Notes: generated by a model from the letters alone, not told the origin. A stretch of 64,000 nucleotides of DNA from Acinetobacter baumannii (GCF_009759685.1 NZ_CP046654.1:2790001-2854000); one strand, 5' to 3'; positions 43,941 through 54,071 are shown, numbered from the stretch's first letter. Translations and numbers: made by a program.

Positions 43941-43970
43941 GAGCAAACATGCCTATACACATGTTTGCTC
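43941..43970 (-). terminator. Hairpin between mutS and the GNAT gene
   Basis: GAGCAAACATG and CATGTTTGCTC form a perfect 11-bp stem around 8 bases, followed on the minus strand by TTACTTT. It lies 10 bases after the mutS stop and probably ends or attenuates mutS transcription. Confidence 0.7.
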
Positions 43971-43979
43971 AATGAGTGA

Positions 43980-46625
43980 TTATGAATTAAGCGCTGCTTT
44001 TAGCTCATAAAGCTGTTCAAGTGCCTGACGAGGAGTCAGGTTGTCTACTTCGATTTGCTTAAGTAAATCGAGGGCAGGTGAAGAGGCTTCAACTTCTATC
44101 ACTTTCTCTATGACTTGAGTGCTTGGGGTAACTTCTGAATCTAAAGTTGCAAACAAATCACTTTGAACACTAATTTGTAAGTGCTGCTGTTGTTGCTTCT
44201 CTAAAATACGTAAACGCTTCTGAGCTTCTTTAATCACATTAGCTGGAATACCGGCTAATTTTGCAACCTGTAAACCATGACTTTGGCTTGCTGGTCCTTG
44301 TTGGACTTTATGCAATAAAATGAGATTACCGTTTAACTCTTGAGCAGTGACATGGTAGTTATCAATACCAGGTTCGCTACCTAACTCTGTTAATTCGAAA
44401 TAGTGAGTCGCAAACAAGCAAAGACATTTAACGCGTTTAGTTAAATCAACCACACAAGCCCACGCTAAAGAAAGACCATCATAGGTACTGGTTCCGCGAC
44501 CAACTTCATCCATTAACACAAGCGATTGATTCGTCGCATGGTGCAAGATTTGTGAAGTTTCAGTCATCTCAACCATAAAGGTCGATTTGCCTGTCGATAA
44601 GTCATCGGCTGAACCAATACGGGTAAAAATACGGTCAATCGGGCCAAGTTTGGCAGCTCGTGCCGGAACGTAACTACCGCAGTAAGCAAGCAAACTAATT
44701 AATGCTGTTTGGCGCATAAAGGTAGACTTACCGCCCATGTTTGGACCGGTAATAATTGCCATACGGTGCTGCACATCAAGGAAAGTATCATTTGGTGTAA
44801 ATGGCGCTTTACTTAACGCTTCAACTACAGGATGACGGCCACCTTGAATCTTAATACCGGTTTCTGGTGTAAATTCAGGGCGTGCCCAGTTGTTTAAACG
44901 CGCTTGATGAGCAAAGTTTGCAATTACATCAATTTGCGCGATTGCTGAACTCATCATTTGTAGGTGAGCAATATTTTCACGAAGGTTTTCAAGTAAAGCT
45001 TCGAATAATGCTTTTTCACGAGCTAATGCACGCGACTCACTGGATAAAACTTTATCTTCAAAACTTTTTAGTTCAGGGGTAATGTAGCGCTCAGCATTCT
45101 TTAAGGTTTGACGGCGGATATAATCGGCAGGGGCTTGTTCGGCTTGAGCACGAGTCAGCTCAATGTAGTAACCACTCACACGGTTATAACCGATTTTTAA
45201 GGTGCTAATGCCAGTACGTTCACGCTCTTTTATTTCTAAATCAATGAGGAATTGACCTGCATGATCACGAATTTGGCGTAATTCATCAAGTTCAGCATCA
45301 TAGCCTTCTGCAATTACATTGCCATCACGAAGTAATACAGGCGGATTTTCAACAATCGCAGCCATTAAATGTTGATGAAGCGATTTAAAGTCACCCAATT
45401 CCTGATCGAGCTGTCCTAATAACTTAGTTTTCTTTGCTTGTACAACAGGTGCTAAAGCATTTCGTAAAAATGGAATTTGCGCGCAAGCATGACGAAGCTG
45501 AACTAAATCACGTGGTCGCGCACTACCCAGCGCCACACGACTAAGCACACGTTCAATATCCCCAATTTCTTTAAGTACCAGACGAACAGGGCTTTCATGG
45601 TAGCCTTGAATCAATTGCTCAATCGCATCTAAACGTGCGTCAAGTAATGCTGTATCACGAACAGGCTGCATGAGTGTGCGGCTAAGTAAACGTCCACCCA
45701 TTGCGGTTTGGCAATCGTTCACAAGTTGAAATAAAGAAGTTCCGTGCTCAAACAAAGGTTCAATAATTTCCAAGTTACGGCGCGTGATTGGGTCGAGCGC
45801 AATAAAGTCAGTACTTTGTTCTAAAAGAATTGAACGGATATGAGGTAACGCCGTTTTTTGAGTTTCTTTGGCATAGTGAATAAGTGCTGCCGCGGCGGCT
45901 TTAGCCAAAGGTAACGGGTCTAGTCCGAAACCAGAGAGTGTTGATACAGAGAACTGGTCACATAAGGTTTTTTGCGCATTGTTTAAATTAAAATCGACAT
46001 TCGGGCGCTTGGTTACAGGGCAATCTAAATGCTTTTTAATTTGTTCGATAATATTCGGGTCAACCAGATCTTCATCAATCAAAATTTCACTTGGCATGAG
46101 GCGAGCCAGTTCGATTGGAAGTTGTTCCGGTTTGTAGTCTTGTTGTTGAACTTTAAAAATACCCGCACTTAAGTCGAGTAAAGCAAAACCGATCTGGTTT
46201 TGATGGATACATAGCGCAACAAGGTTAGAGGACTGATAACTTGTAAGTAGTGCGTCGTCGGTTAAAGTACCCGGTGTAAGAATACGAACAACTTTGCGCT
46301 CAACCGGGCCTTTGCCAGTAACTTCGCCGACTTGCTCACAAATAGCTACAGTTCGGCCGGCTTTTACTAAACGCGCCAAATAACCTTCGGCTGAATGGTA
46401 GGGAACACCTGCCATTGGAATCGGGTTGCCATTTGCTTTACCCCGATGGGTTAAGGTAATACCTAAAAGTTTGGCTGCTAAATGCGCGTCTTCAAAGAAC
46501 AATTCATAAAAGTCGCCCATACGATAAAACAGCAACGCATGTTGATAGTCTTTTTTGACTTTGAGATATTGCTGCATCATTGGAGTGTGGTTGGAGAGAT
46601 CAGCCATGATTTCAGCGCTATTCAT
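43980..46625 (-). CDS. mutS: DNA mismatch repair protein MutS
   Basis: 881 residues, typical length. The mismatch-binding F-x-E motif is in [10 protein letters not shown] near residue 40. Walker A is [15 protein letters not shown], Walker B is [16 protein letters not shown] and the dimer-interface His is in [12 protein letters not shown]. The C-terminal tail has the helix [14 protein letters not shown]. It recognises base mismatches and recruits MutL. Start at ATG 46625. A 48-base sequence about 65-115 bases upstream is repeated upstream of another gene in this window (see repeats). Confidence 0.97.
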   Translation of the reverse strand: MNSAEIMADLSNHTPMMQQYLKVKKDYQHALLFYRMGDFYELFFEDAHLAAKLLGITLTHRGKANGNPIPMAGVPYHSAEGYLARLVKAGRTVAICEQVGEVTGKGPVERKVVRILTPGTLTDDALLTSYQSSNLVALCIHQNQIGFALLDLSAGIFKVQQQDYKPEQLPIELARLMPSEILIDEDLVDPNIIEQIKKHLDCPVTKRPNVDFNLNNAQKTLCDQFSVSTLSGFGLDPLPLAKAAAAALIHYAKETQKTALPHIRSILLEQSTDFIALDPITRRNLEIIEPLFEHGTSLFQLVNDCQTAMGGRLLSRTLMQPVRDTALLDARLDAIEQLIQGYHESPVRLVLKEIGDIERVLSRVALGSARPRDLVQLRHACAQIPFLRNALAPVVQAKKTKLLGQLDQELGDFKSLHQHLMAAIVENPPVLLRDGNVIAEGYDAELDELRQIRDHAGQFLIDLEIKERERTGISTLKIGYNRVSGYYIELTRAQAEQAPADYIRRQTLKNAERYITPELKSFEDKVLSSESRALAREKALFEALLENLRENIAHLQMMSSAIAQIDVIANFAHQARLNNWARPEFTPETGIKIQGGRHPVVEALSKAPFTPNDTFLDVQHRMAIITGPNMGGKSTFMRQTALISLLAYCGSYVPARAAKLGPIDRIFTRIGSADDLSTGKSTFMVEMTETSQILHHATNQSLVLMDEVGRGTSTYDGLSLAWACVVDLTKRVKCLCLFATHYFELTELGSEPGIDNYHVTAQELNGNLILLHKVQQGPASQSHGLQVAKLAGIPANVIKEAQKRLRILEKQQQQHLQISVQSDLFATLDSEVTPSTQVIEKVIEVEASSPALDLLKQIEVDNLTPRQALEQLYELKAALNS

Positions 46626-46689
46626 GCGTAATAAACCCTTAAAAAAACGAAAAATCTACTTTTGGTTTATTAACCAATTTCAAGTCTTT

Positions 46690-46736
46690 AAAAATGAATG
46701 TAATTCAAGAAAAGTACAACAACTGGATGAACTTTA
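46690..46736 (-). repeat. Shared upstream element, mutS copy
   Basis: About 85-90% identical to 56962-57004 over roughly 45 bases, including CAAGAAAAGTACAA. Both copies lie in the same orientation 45-115 bases ahead of a minus-strand start codon (mutS here, a DUF1826 gene there). Confidence 0.5.
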
Positions 46737-46899
46737 GAATCAGCATCCCTAGTATAAAGTGACTTCAGACCATTCCAGTGGTGCAATGGTAACAAATTTG
46801 AGTTATCGAAAAAAAGTGATCAAGCATTGAAATAGAGGTTGAATGTAGCAAGACATAAAAATAGAACAATTGGGTCTTTTAAGCCAAGTATTGAAAAAT

Positions 46900-47367
46900 T
46901 TAAATATTCAACTCAAAGTTTACTTTTACGCGATCTAAAACAATGAGTGTTCTATAAGTTTTCACGTCTTCATTATCAGCGAAATGTTTTCTAACTAAAC
47001 TTTCAAAATGAGATAAGTTATTGCTCAGCATGATAATTATAAATGAGACTCCTCCATTCACGAAGTAGCACTGTTGAATTTCTTCAACAGAAGCAAAGTA
47101 TAGCTTCGCTCTGTCCATAACTACTGAACGATCTTCGCTAAGGCGGACCTCAATAATAGAAGTAATTTTTTCACCAAATTTGAGAGGATTTAAGATAGCG
47201 CAATTTTTTAGGATGATTTGTTTTTCTTCCATCCGAGTTATACGCCTTTGTACAGATGCCGCGGATAGACCGATTTTTTCAGAAATTTCTCGATGGGAAG
47301 TTTTATTGTCTTTTTGCAGTATTCTTAAGATCGCATAATCAAAATTATCTAAAGAAATCTCTGACAT
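46900..47367 (-). CDS. Lrp/AsnC family transcriptional regulator
   Basis: 155 residues from ATG 47367; an ATG 15 bases upstream is possible. The N-terminal HTH is typical: DNFDYAILRILQKDNKTSHREISEKIGLSAASVQRRITRMEE. The C-terminal RAM-type domain (about 65-150) binds small effectors, usually amino acids, and forms octamers. It is divergent from a DMT-family exporter with 119 bases between the starts, so it most likely controls that exporter and itself in response to an amino acid. Confidence 0.9.
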   Translation of the reverse strand: MSEISLDNFDYAILRILQKDNKTSHREISEKIGLSAASVQRRITRMEEKQIILKNCAILNPLKFGEKITSIIEVRLSEDRSVVMDRAKLYFASVEEIQQCYFVNGGVSFIIIMLSNNLSHFESLVRKHFADNEDVKTYRTLIVLDRVKVNFELNI

Positions 47368-47486
47368 GAGTAAATCTCTCATTAAAGGTTAAATATAGAG
47401 TTATTTAATCGTTTTACCGTGAAAAATAGAAGAAATATATTGATTATAGATAATTAAAATTTCAATCATTCCCCCCAATAGTAAAG

Positions 47487-48347
47487 ATGATGATTGAGAA
47501 AAACTCCAAACAAGGCATGGCATTTGCAGCTGCATTTTTATCTTTAGTTTCTGTACAGATCGGCGCAGCAATAGCAAAAGTCCTTTTTCCGATTCTTACT
47601 GCTGAAGGAGTTACCTTAACTCGACTTGCCTTATCGGCCTGTTTCTTATGGATAGTCTTTAAACCATGGCGACAGTGGAATAAACAGACCAATTGGAAAA
47701 ATCTAATTATTTATGGATCAATCCTCACTTTAATGAATACTTTGGTTTATAAAGCATTTTCTTACATGTCTGTTGGGATTGCGATTTCCATCGAAGTGTT
47801 AGGACCACTTACGGTTGCTATTTTAATGTCTAAAAATAAATTAGATTATTTTTGGGGAGGATTATCTATTATTGGTTTGCTTCTTTTACCTATGGGCAAT
47901 GCAAATAATAACTTTAGTTTTATTGGCATGACGTATGCTTTATTAGCCGCAGTGGGTTGGGGGCTGTATGTGATTTATGGCTCAAAAGTTGCACAAGGTG
48001 GTGGCAGCTCTGTTGCGACCGGAATGTTTATAGCGGCTTTACTTGCAACACCTTTAGGTGCATCTCACATTATCCATATTTTTGATAGTTATAAGATTCT
48101 TTTTACATGTTTACTTATGGCGATGCTCGCGAGTGCTATTCCATTTATATTAGATATGATTGCCATGAAAAAACTGCATCCTCGAGTTTTTGGGATTTTA
48201 CTAAGTGCATCACCCGCAGTGAGCGCTTTGGCTGGATGGCTGATTTTAGATGAACGATTAAATAGTTTTCAGGTTCTAGGCATAACAATTATTATGGCAT
48301 CGTGTGCAGGTTGCTCTTATTTTTCTTACAAACGCAATAAGGTATAA
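47487..48347 (+). CDS. DMT/EamA family exporter (RhtA-like)
   Basis: 286 residues with ten predicted hydrophobic segments in two EamA repeats. LGPLTVAILMSKNKLDYFWGGLSIIGLLLLP and FGILLSASPAVSALAGWLILDE match the conserved repeat ends found in RhtA-type threonine/homoserine exporters. It probably exports an amino acid across the inner membrane. The divergent Lrp-type regulator supports that. The exact substrate is unknown. It is a single gene on its strand. Confidence 0.85.
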   Translation: MMIEKNSKQGMAFAAAFLSLVSVQIGAAIAKVLFPILTAEGVTLTRLALSACFLWIVFKPWRQWNKQTNWKNLIIYGSILTLMNTLVYKAFSYMSVGIAISIEVLGPLTVAILMSKNKLDYFWGGLSIIGLLLLPMGNANNNFSFIGMTYALLAAVGWGLYVIYGSKVAQGGGSSVATGMFIAALLATPLGASHIIHIFDSYKILFTCLLMAMLASAIPFILDMIAMKKLHPRVFGILLSASPAVSALAGWLILDERLNSFQVLGITIIMASCAGCSYFSYKRNKV

Positions 48348-48853
48348 GCTGAGACTTCTATATTATTAAAAATAAATATTTCTGGTAAACATGAGATAGA
48401 CCGATCAAAAATATGAGATGGATATCTCATGGCTTCTTTAGCTTTTAGCTCCAACCTCAGAACAACAAAGCTCACAACTTGGTCATTAGCAGCATAATTA
48501 AGCACACATGTGCATTATTTTAAATGGTCCTATTGATGAATCTAAATAATAAAAATATTTAACGCAAAAATTGTAATTCACTAATTTTTCTGCACTTAAA
48601 GGCTGTACCTGAGAGTCATAGGCATGTATCGTTAAGTCATGATACTTTAAAATTATAGAGTGTTTAAAAAGCAGTATCGTTCAAGTGACCTAATCGGGCT
48701 ATACCATTAAGGTGGTTAAAACTTGATCTCAAAATAATAAGTACAAATCACAATGGGAGAAATGATTACGTTTTATTGGTAAATATTGAAATGGAGTATC
48801 AATGACCAAGCTGGCTGGGGTCCTTTAAAGAAATATTTACGGTTGGTTTATTT
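48348..48853. other. Long gap before the EAL gene
   Basis: 506 bases with no supported ORF. An inverted repeat ATGAGAT..ATCTCAT lies near 48412-48430, possibly the end of the exporter transcript. I see no tRNA, riboswitch or IS remnant. It should hold the promoter of the EAL gene, but no clear -35/-10 pair stands out. Confidence 0.4.
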
Positions 48854-50203
48854 ATGATAACTTCGTCTTACTTTAAAAAACACAAGAAAAATTACCGCTC
48901 CCTAAAGGACCAGCAGCTTACAATCGCAGCCAAAGCAAATATCTTTATTTGTATTATTTTTTGCTTGTTTTGGACTATATATTTTGCATTTGCCCAAATG
49001 TGGGTGATTGTTTATATGGATATCTGTTTCACACTAATTTCCATATTTAGCTTTTTTCTTATTTATATAAACCGTATTTCGGCAGGAATACTTTTATCAC
49101 AAGCGGTTCTGCTGGTGTTTCCAGTCGTTTTTTGCTTATTTTTCGATGTTGCTACGCCTGATCGCCCTCGTGTGGCCCATTTGTTTTTACCTGCCGGAGC
49201 GATACTGGGGTATTTGAATTACCGTAGAGAGCCAAGCTTCTTACAAATTGTTTTAATTTTACTGTCGATTGGCTGCTTTATATTTTTTAGTGGTAGCTCT
49301 TTTACTCTCGATAGTGCCATACCTTTATCAGAAGATATTCGTGATCATGGTGGATGGATAGCCACTTGTGTCGCTACTCTTATGATTTGTATTTCAATTT
49401 ATACCATGCAATTAGAAATACAAATAGAAAGCAGTATGGAGCACAATCTACGGTTGGCACTCACTAAGCAACAATTTGAGCTTTTTTATCAGCCCCAAGT
49501 TAATTCGTCAGAAAAACTGATTGGTGCGGAAGCCTTGTTAAGATGGCATCATCCGGTTTTAGGGTATATTCCAACAAAAGAGTTTATTCCGGCAGCAGCA
49601 ACTTTTGGGTTAATGCCAGAGATCGGAGAGTGGGTATTGGCCGAAGCCTGCAAAGTTTTACAGGACTGGAGTAAAAAAGAAGAGACCAAAGATCTTACGC
49701 TTTCAATCAATATTAGTGCTGATCATTTTATGCAATCTAACTTTGAGCACACGGTGATTGGTCTGGTTCAGCGGTATGACTTCAATCCATCTCGGCTCAT
49801 ATTAGAAATTACTGAAAATATTGCTTTAAATAATTGTGCGAGCATGATCGAAAAAATGCACTTCTTGTCTAAGCATGGTATTCAGCTTTCACTTGATGAC
49901 TTTGGTACAGGGTATTCATCGTTAAGCTATTTACAAAAAATGCCCATTAAACAAATTAAAATTGATCGCAGTTTTGTACAGGCAGCTTTAGATGATAAAC
50001 GCAGCAATAAATTAGTGACGGGTATTATTAAAATTGGCCAAGATTTAAACCTTCGCGTTTTGGTAGAAGGAATAGAAACGGCTGAACAGTTTAGTGCTTT
50101 TAAAAGTAATGGTTGTACCGAGTTTCAGGGCTATTTATGGGGTTGTCCAATGTCTTTAAATGACTTTATCAAGCAATTGCCCATCAAGACCGATAAAGAA
50201 TGA
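48854..50203 (+). CDS. Membrane EAL-domain c-di-GMP phosphodiesterase
   Basis: 449 residues. The first 190 residues hold about six membrane segments and no recognised ligand domain (for example IFICIIFCLFWTIYFAFA). The EAL domain (about 200-445) keeps the catalytic motifs: GAEALLRW, NISADHF, ILEITEN, SLDDFGTGYSS, KIDRSFV, LVEGIET and FQGYLWG. It should cleave c-di-GMP to pGpG and lower biofilm signals. No GGDEF domain is fused. The membrane part may sense an external or membrane cue. Confidence 0.92.
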   Translation: MITSSYFKKHKKNYRSLKDQQLTIAAKANIFICIIFCLFWTIYFAFAQMWVIVYMDICFTLISIFSFFLIYINRISAGILLSQAVLLVFPVVFCLFFDVATPDRPRVAHLFLPAGAILGYLNYRREPSFLQIVLILLSIGCFIFFSGSSFTLDSAIPLSEDIRDHGGWIATCVATLMICISIYTMQLEIQIESSMEHNLRLALTKQQFELFYQPQVNSSEKLIGAEALLRWHHPVLGYIPTKEFIPAAATFGLMPEIGEWVLAEACKVLQDWSKKEETKDLTLSINISADHFMQSNFEHTVIGLVQRYDFNPSRLILEITENIALNNCASMIEKMHFLSKHGIQLSLDDFGTGYSSLSYLQKMPIKQIKIDRSFVQAALDDKRSNKLVTGIIKIGQDLNLRVLVEGIETAEQFSAFKSNGCTEFQGYLWGCPMSLNDFIKQLPIKTDKE

Positions 50204-50333
50204 ATCGGAGCACTCACCAGTACTGTTTAGCAGTAGTTTGCTAGATTGAGCCTAATATTAAGACACACTTTACAAACGTATGTAGAGTGCGAGTGTGTTA
50301 GGATGAATTTCTATACCTCTAGATATTTACAAT

Positions 50334-51266
50334 ATGACGAAACCTGAAGCGCAGTATCAATCAGGGCAATTTCAATTTTCCTTTCTATCATTAAAATATT
50401 GGGGTATCTGGTTCACAGCTTTTATTCTAATGTTTCTTGCGTACTTGCCTTGGGCAATCCAGTGGCGCTTAGCAAAACTATTTTCAAAAATTGCTTGGAC
50501 ACTATTGGCTTCTAGAAGGAAAACGACTTTAAGAAATTTAGGTGCATGTTTTCCTGAAAAAACACCTGAGCAAATTGAAGCCAAGGCTAAGTCGGTTTTT
50601 ACCGATACGATGATTGGTATATTTGAAGCCTTAAATGCTTGGTATTGTCCTGCATGGTTTAAAAAAAGAGTTCATATAGAAGGCTTGGAACATCTAAATG
50701 ACAATCGGGATCGGGGCATTCTGCTGTTAGGCACGCATAGCACATTACTCGATGCCGGAGGTGCTGCATGTACGTTATTTTTTGATATGGATGTGGTGTA
50801 TAGACCTCAAAATAATCCTTTCATGGATTTCCTCATTCATCGTAGTCGCGCTAGGGTTTATAAAAACCAAATTGCAAAAGACAACATGCGTAGCTTAATT
50901 GAAAAACTCAAAAATGGTCATGCAATCTGGTATAGCCCTGATCAGGACTTTGGTTTAAAGCAAGGTGTCATGGCTTCATTCTTTGGAATACAAGCAGCAA
51001 CAGTCACGGCACATCGAAGACTCATGGATATTTCAAACGCTGTTGCAATACCATTATATTTTTACAGAAGCGGGGATATTCGAGATCCTCAATACAATGT
51101 ACTGGTAGAACCTAAACTTGAAAATTTTCCTAGCGAATGCGAAGTGAATGATGCTGAACGCGTCAATAAAATTATTGAAAACCAGATTCGGATCGCCCCA
51201 ACACAATACATGTGGTTTCATAGAAGGTTTAAAACTCGTCCTGCTGGTGAAGCGAAGTTTTACTGA
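50334..51266 (+). CDS. LpxL/LpxP-type lipid A acyltransferase
   Basis: 310 residues. One N-terminal membrane segment (IWFTAFILMFLAYLPWAIQW), the H-x4-D catalytic motif in LGTHSTLLDAGG, then DVVYRPQNNPFMD, ARVYKN and SPDQDFG are typical of HtrB-family late acyltransferases. It adds a secondary fatty acyl chain to lipid A in LPS/LOS-producing bacteria. The final YMWFHRRFKTRP is the family C-terminus. It stands alone, 67 bases past no clear terminator. I do not assign lpxL or lpxM because both families share these motifs. Confidence 0.88.
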   Translation: MTKPEAQYQSGQFQFSFLSLKYWGIWFTAFILMFLAYLPWAIQWRLAKLFSKIAWTLLASRRKTTLRNLGACFPEKTPEQIEAKAKSVFTDTMIGIFEALNAWYCPAWFKKRVHIEGLEHLNDNRDRGILLLGTHSTLLDAGGAACTLFFDMDVVYRPQNNPFMDFLIHRSRARVYKNQIAKDNMRSLIEKLKNGHAIWYSPDQDFGLKQGVMASFFGIQAATVTAHRRLMDISNAVAIPLYFYRSGDIRDPQYNVLVEPKLENFPSECEVNDAERVNKIIENQIRIAPTQYMWFHRRFKTRPAGEAKFY

Positions 51267-51301
51267 TTTTGTTATGCCTTTTTATACAGTCAACCGAGTG
51301 A

Positions 51302-51317
51302 TTTAAAGGCCTTTAAA
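51302..51317. repeat. 16-base perfect palindrome
   Basis: TTTAAAGGCCTTTAAA, 36 bases after the acyltransferase stop. It may be part of a terminator or a protein-binding site. Nothing else supports a role. Confidence 0.3.
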
Positions 51318-51411
51318 CCGAGACTTTATAAATCCCAAATTAACAATAAATTTTAATTATTTATCCTAAGTTTTTAATGATCTAATTTAAAACAAATGTC
51401 ATTTTGTGTGC

Positions 51412-51440
51412 TTGACTGTAATAGGGCAGAGCACTATCCT
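51412..51440 (+). promoter_or_regulatory. Sigma70-type promoter of the C4-like RNA
   Basis: TTGACT at 51412-51417, a 17-base spacer and TATCCT at 51435-51440. A transcript would begin near 51447, directly before the first hairpin. Confidence 0.55.
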
Positions 51441-51442
51441 TT

Positions 51443-51600
51443 GCCTGCTGGCCACATTGCCAGTCGGTTTTAGCAGGCCGTATTTACCCAAAGCACACGA
51501 AAAAGTCTCTCTTTTTTGTGGGCATCCCTACGTGCCCCCTCTGCGGCGGAACGGGAGGGGGACATCTTCGGATGTGCTGATTTTTGGGTAAATCAGTCTG
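51443..51600 (+). ncRNA. C4-like antisense RNA (phage immunity type)
   Basis: Structured RNA downstream of the promoter. The GCCTGCT/AGCAGGC stem with an inner CTGGC/GCCAG stem is followed by CCCCCTC..GAGGGGG with a GGCGGAAC loop, then a UUCG-capped ACATC/GATGT stem, and a CTGATTT/AAATCAG stem with loop TTGGGT. The two loops can pair with sequences outside: GGCGGAAC with GTTTCGCC at 51614-51621, and TTGGGT with TTACCCAAAG at 51484 and, with the same ten bases, at 51661 next to an AAGGAG ribosome site. This is the logic of the P1/P7 C4 RNA that silences antirepressor translation. The protein frames over this stretch resemble P4 Ash-like overpredictions. Confidence 0.55.
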
Positions 51601-51643
51601 CTAACCCCTTTTCGTTTCGCCACCATAATCATTTAGCAGTGAT

Positions 51644-51673
51644 GTGGCGAAACTTCTTTCTTACCCAAAGGAG
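51644..51673 (+). promoter_or_regulatory. Probable target of the C4-like RNA covering a ribosome site
   Basis: GTGGCGAAAC (51644-51653) pairs with GTTTCGCCAC at 51614-51623 as a 10-bp hairpin. TTACCCAAAG (51661-51670) repeats the upstream 51484-51493 copy and runs into GGAG. The loop of the antisense RNA can cover the ribosome site. Confidence 0.5.
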
Positions 51674-51680
51674 TTCGCAC

Positions 51681-51761
51681 ATGCGTACTATTTCTTATTT
51701 ATTGGCCTTTGCCAAATTTTCTCTATTTATACCACCGGAACAGTCTTTAAAACGGCTCTAG
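51681..51761 (+). CDS. Possible 26-codon leader peptide behind the C4-like target
   Basis: ATG 51681 with AAGGAG 7 bases ahead; 26 codons ending with TAG. The sequence starts MRTISYLLAFAKFSLF. In P1 a short ORF (icd) overlaps the antirepressor; here the downstream phage gene is missing. It is kept only because of the strong ribosome site. It may be a coupling leader or have no product. Confidence 0.35.
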   Translation: MRTISYLLAFAKFSLFIPPEQSLKRL

Positions 51762-51933
51762 GTTTTCTACACCTTAAGAATCGTCACGACTAAAAAATCA
51801 TATCAACAACAAAACTTGAGATAGGCGAGCACACCACTTGTGCGGCTTTTGCATGCCTGTATTTAGCACTCATTTTAAGAGTGACGGCATTTCTATCTCT
51901 GTACATACAACAAGAATTTATAACGGTAAAACT

Positions 51934-52488
51934 ATGCCAAATTTAGAAACCTCTTCTAAAAAATTACACATTATTCGTACCGCTATTCGTTTGTTTACCA
52001 CACATGGATTCCATACAACAGGCGTAGACCTGATTGTCAAAGAATCAGAAATACCGAAAGCCACCTTGTATAACTATTTTCACTCAAAAGAACGACTTAT
52101 TGAAATGTGTATAGCTTTCCAAAAAAGTCTACTTAAAGAAGACGTGCTTGCGATTATCTATTCAAGCCGTTATTGCACGCCAACCGATAAGCTCAAGGAA
52201 ATAGTAGTTTTACATGTTAACTCTAACAGTCTGTATCACTTGCTACTTAAAGCCTTTTTTGAAATTAAAGTGGCTTACCAGCAGGCTTACCGTATGGCAA
52301 TAGAGTATAGAAAATGGCTGACTCGTGAAATTTTTGAACTGATTTTTAGTTTAGAAATACGTGCGTTAAAACCCGATGCCAATATGGTTTTAAACTTAAT
52401 AGATGGCTTGATGTTCGAGTTTTTAAGTACAAATAGTTTGGGTGAAAGGGAGGTGGTGGTGGAGTATTTTTTAAGCCAACTTGTTTGA
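51934..52488 (+). CDS. TetR-family transcriptional regulator
   Basis: 184 residues from ATG 51934; an upstream in-frame ATG at 51838 would run through the structured leader. The N-terminal HTH is typical: IIRTAIRLFTTHGFHTTGVDLIVKESEIPKATLYNYFHSKERLIE. The C-terminal domain is helical and ligand-binding. It lies 269 bases upstream of the AAHS-type transporter on the same strand, so it is a candidate regulator of it or of a neighbour. No operator can be defined. A link with the C4-like RNA upstream is open. Confidence 0.85.
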   Translation: MPNLETSSKKLHIIRTAIRLFTTHGFHTTGVDLIVKESEIPKATLYNYFHSKERLIEMCIAFQKSLLKEDVLAIIYSSRYCTPTDKLKEIVVLHVNSNSLYHLLLKAFFEIKVAYQQAYRMAIEYRKWLTREIFELIFSLEIRALKPDANMVLNLIDGLMFEFLSTNSLGEREVVVEYFLSQLV

Positions 52489-52757
52489 GGTAAATGAGTT
52501 ATTTAAATAAAAGGATGTATGGTTTGCTTGATTTTTATTAGATGAGCAGACCATATACACCATGCGATGATGTGAGCTCATTACTCAGGTTAGATTAAAT
52601 AATTAGGTATAACATTCTGTTTATATTATAAAAATTAATATTTTTGACTTTGTGGCGATAATATTGCTATTTTATTTTTACGCTAATCGTAAATAGATTA
52701 CGTATATCGTAATTAAAATGGAATTAATTTAAAGCGAGTCATGGAGAAAGGAATACC

Positions 52758-54071
52758 ATGAAAGAAATTGTATTAAGTGATTTGATCAATCAGCAGAAAG
52801 TTGGACCTTATCAAAAATTTATTTTGGTTACCTGCTTATTACTAATGATTATGGATGGGTATGACATTCAGTCCATGGCTTACGCAGCCCCACTGATTAT
52901 AGAAGAATGGGGTGTTCAAAAATCGATGTTGGGAGTTGTGTTTAGTGCAAGTTTGTTTGGTTTGTTTGTTGGATCATTTTTATTAAGTTCACTTTCTGAT
53001 CGTTTTGGTCGCCGTCCGATACTACTGATCTCGACCTTTATATTCTCCATATTGATGCTGTTGACGCCACATGTGGGCAATATTGAGCAATTGACTGTAA
53101 TCCGCTTTGTTACAGGAATTTTTTTAGGCGGTATCATGCCAAATGTGATGGCTTATAGTTCCGAAATTGTTCCATATAAATCTCGTATTTTTACCATGAT
53201 GGTCATTTCTTGTGGCTATACGGTAGGGGCAATGTTGGGGGGCGGAATATCAGCCTTACTAGTTCCTTGGGGAGGATGGCAGGCGATTTTTTATTTTGGC
53301 GGTATTATCCCTTTAATTATTTTCTTTATCACATTCTTTAAGTTACCAGAATCTTTATATTTTTTAAGTGAAAATAGCAAAAATAGCAAAAATAGCTCCA
53401 AAATTTTGTTTTGGTTAAAGAAGTTTTATCCAGCATTAACATTCAATGCAGAGATAAAAATCATCAATAATACTGAGGTTCAGGTTAAAAAGTCACCGCT
53501 TGAGTTATTTAAAAATCAGCGTGCGTTTTTTACCTATTCCATCTGGACCATCAGTATTTTAAATATGATCAGTTTATATTTTCTGGCAAATTGGCTACCG
53601 ACTTTGGCCAAAGAGTCAGGGCTTTCATTAAATCAGGCATTGTTGATCGGCTCCACTCTACAATTAGGCGGTACGATTGGTAGTGTGGTGATGGGCCTTA
53701 AAATTGATAAGACAGGATTTTATAAAGTATTAATTCCTGTTTTTCTGGTTGCAGTGATTAGTGTTGCTTTAATTGGCTATTCTGTTAGTCATATCGTTTT
53801 ATTGTTTATTATCATTTTTATTGCTGGCTTTGCCATTGTTGGTGGGCAACCTGCCATTAATGCTTTGTCGGCCAGTTATTACCCAGTTTCACTTCGTACT
53901 ACAGGGGTGGGCTGGAGTATTGGAATTGCTCGTTTGGGTTCTGTCATTGGGCCGTTATTTGGCGGTTATCTCTCTCAATTTCTGGTCATTACCCATTTAT
54001 TTGTGATTGCTGCCATACCTTCGCTATTCGTCATTATCATGCTGATGATTCAGGCCAAGTATCGGTCATAA
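52758..54071 (+). CDS. MFS transporter, aromatic acid:H+ symporter (AAHS) type
   Basis: 437 residues with 12 predicted membrane segments. The first helix motif LLLMIMDGYDIQSMAYAAP is the D-G-Y-D signature of AAHS carriers such as PcaK, BenK and MhpT. SDRFGRRPILL is the loop 2-3 MFS motif and FFKLPESLYFL ends TM6. AAHS proteins take up aromatic acids like benzoate and 4-hydroxybenzoate. No catabolic gene is next to it, so the substrate is unknown. The loop after TM6 holds three 9-base repeats (SKN units). Confidence 0.88.
   Translation: MKEIVLSDLINQQKVGPYQKFILVTCLLLMIMDGYDIQSMAYAAPLIIEEWGVQKSMLGVVFSASLFGLFVGSFLLSSLSDRFGRRPILLISTFIFSILMLLTPHVGNIEQLTVIRFVTGIFLGGIMPNVMAYSSEIVPYKSRIFTMMVISCGYTVGAMLGGGISALLVPWGGWQAIFYFGGIIPLIIFFITFFKLPESLYFLSENSKNSKNSSKILFWLKKFYPALTFNAEIKIINNTEVQVKKSPLELFKNQRAFFTYSIWTISILNMISLYFLANWLPTLAKESGLSLNQALLIGSTLQLGGTIGSVVMGLKIDKTGFYKVLIPVFLVAVISVALIGYSVSHIVLLFIIIFIAGFAIVGGQPAINALSASYYPVSLRTTGVGWSIGIARLGSVIGPLFGGYLSQFLVITHLFVIAAIPSLFVIIMLMIQAKYRS
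53371..53397 (+). repeat. Three tandem 9-base units in the transporter gene
   Basis: Units AAAATAGCA, AAAATAGCA, AAAATAGCT encode the ENSKNSKNS stretch in the central loop. They could expand or contract without shifting frame. Confidence 0.6.

Noticed and set aside
51406..51680. Two overlapping short proteins across the C4-like RNA
   Set aside because: They follow the structured RNA, resemble Ash-like overpredicted peptides and their starts do not fit the promoter. The RNA reading explains the sequence better.
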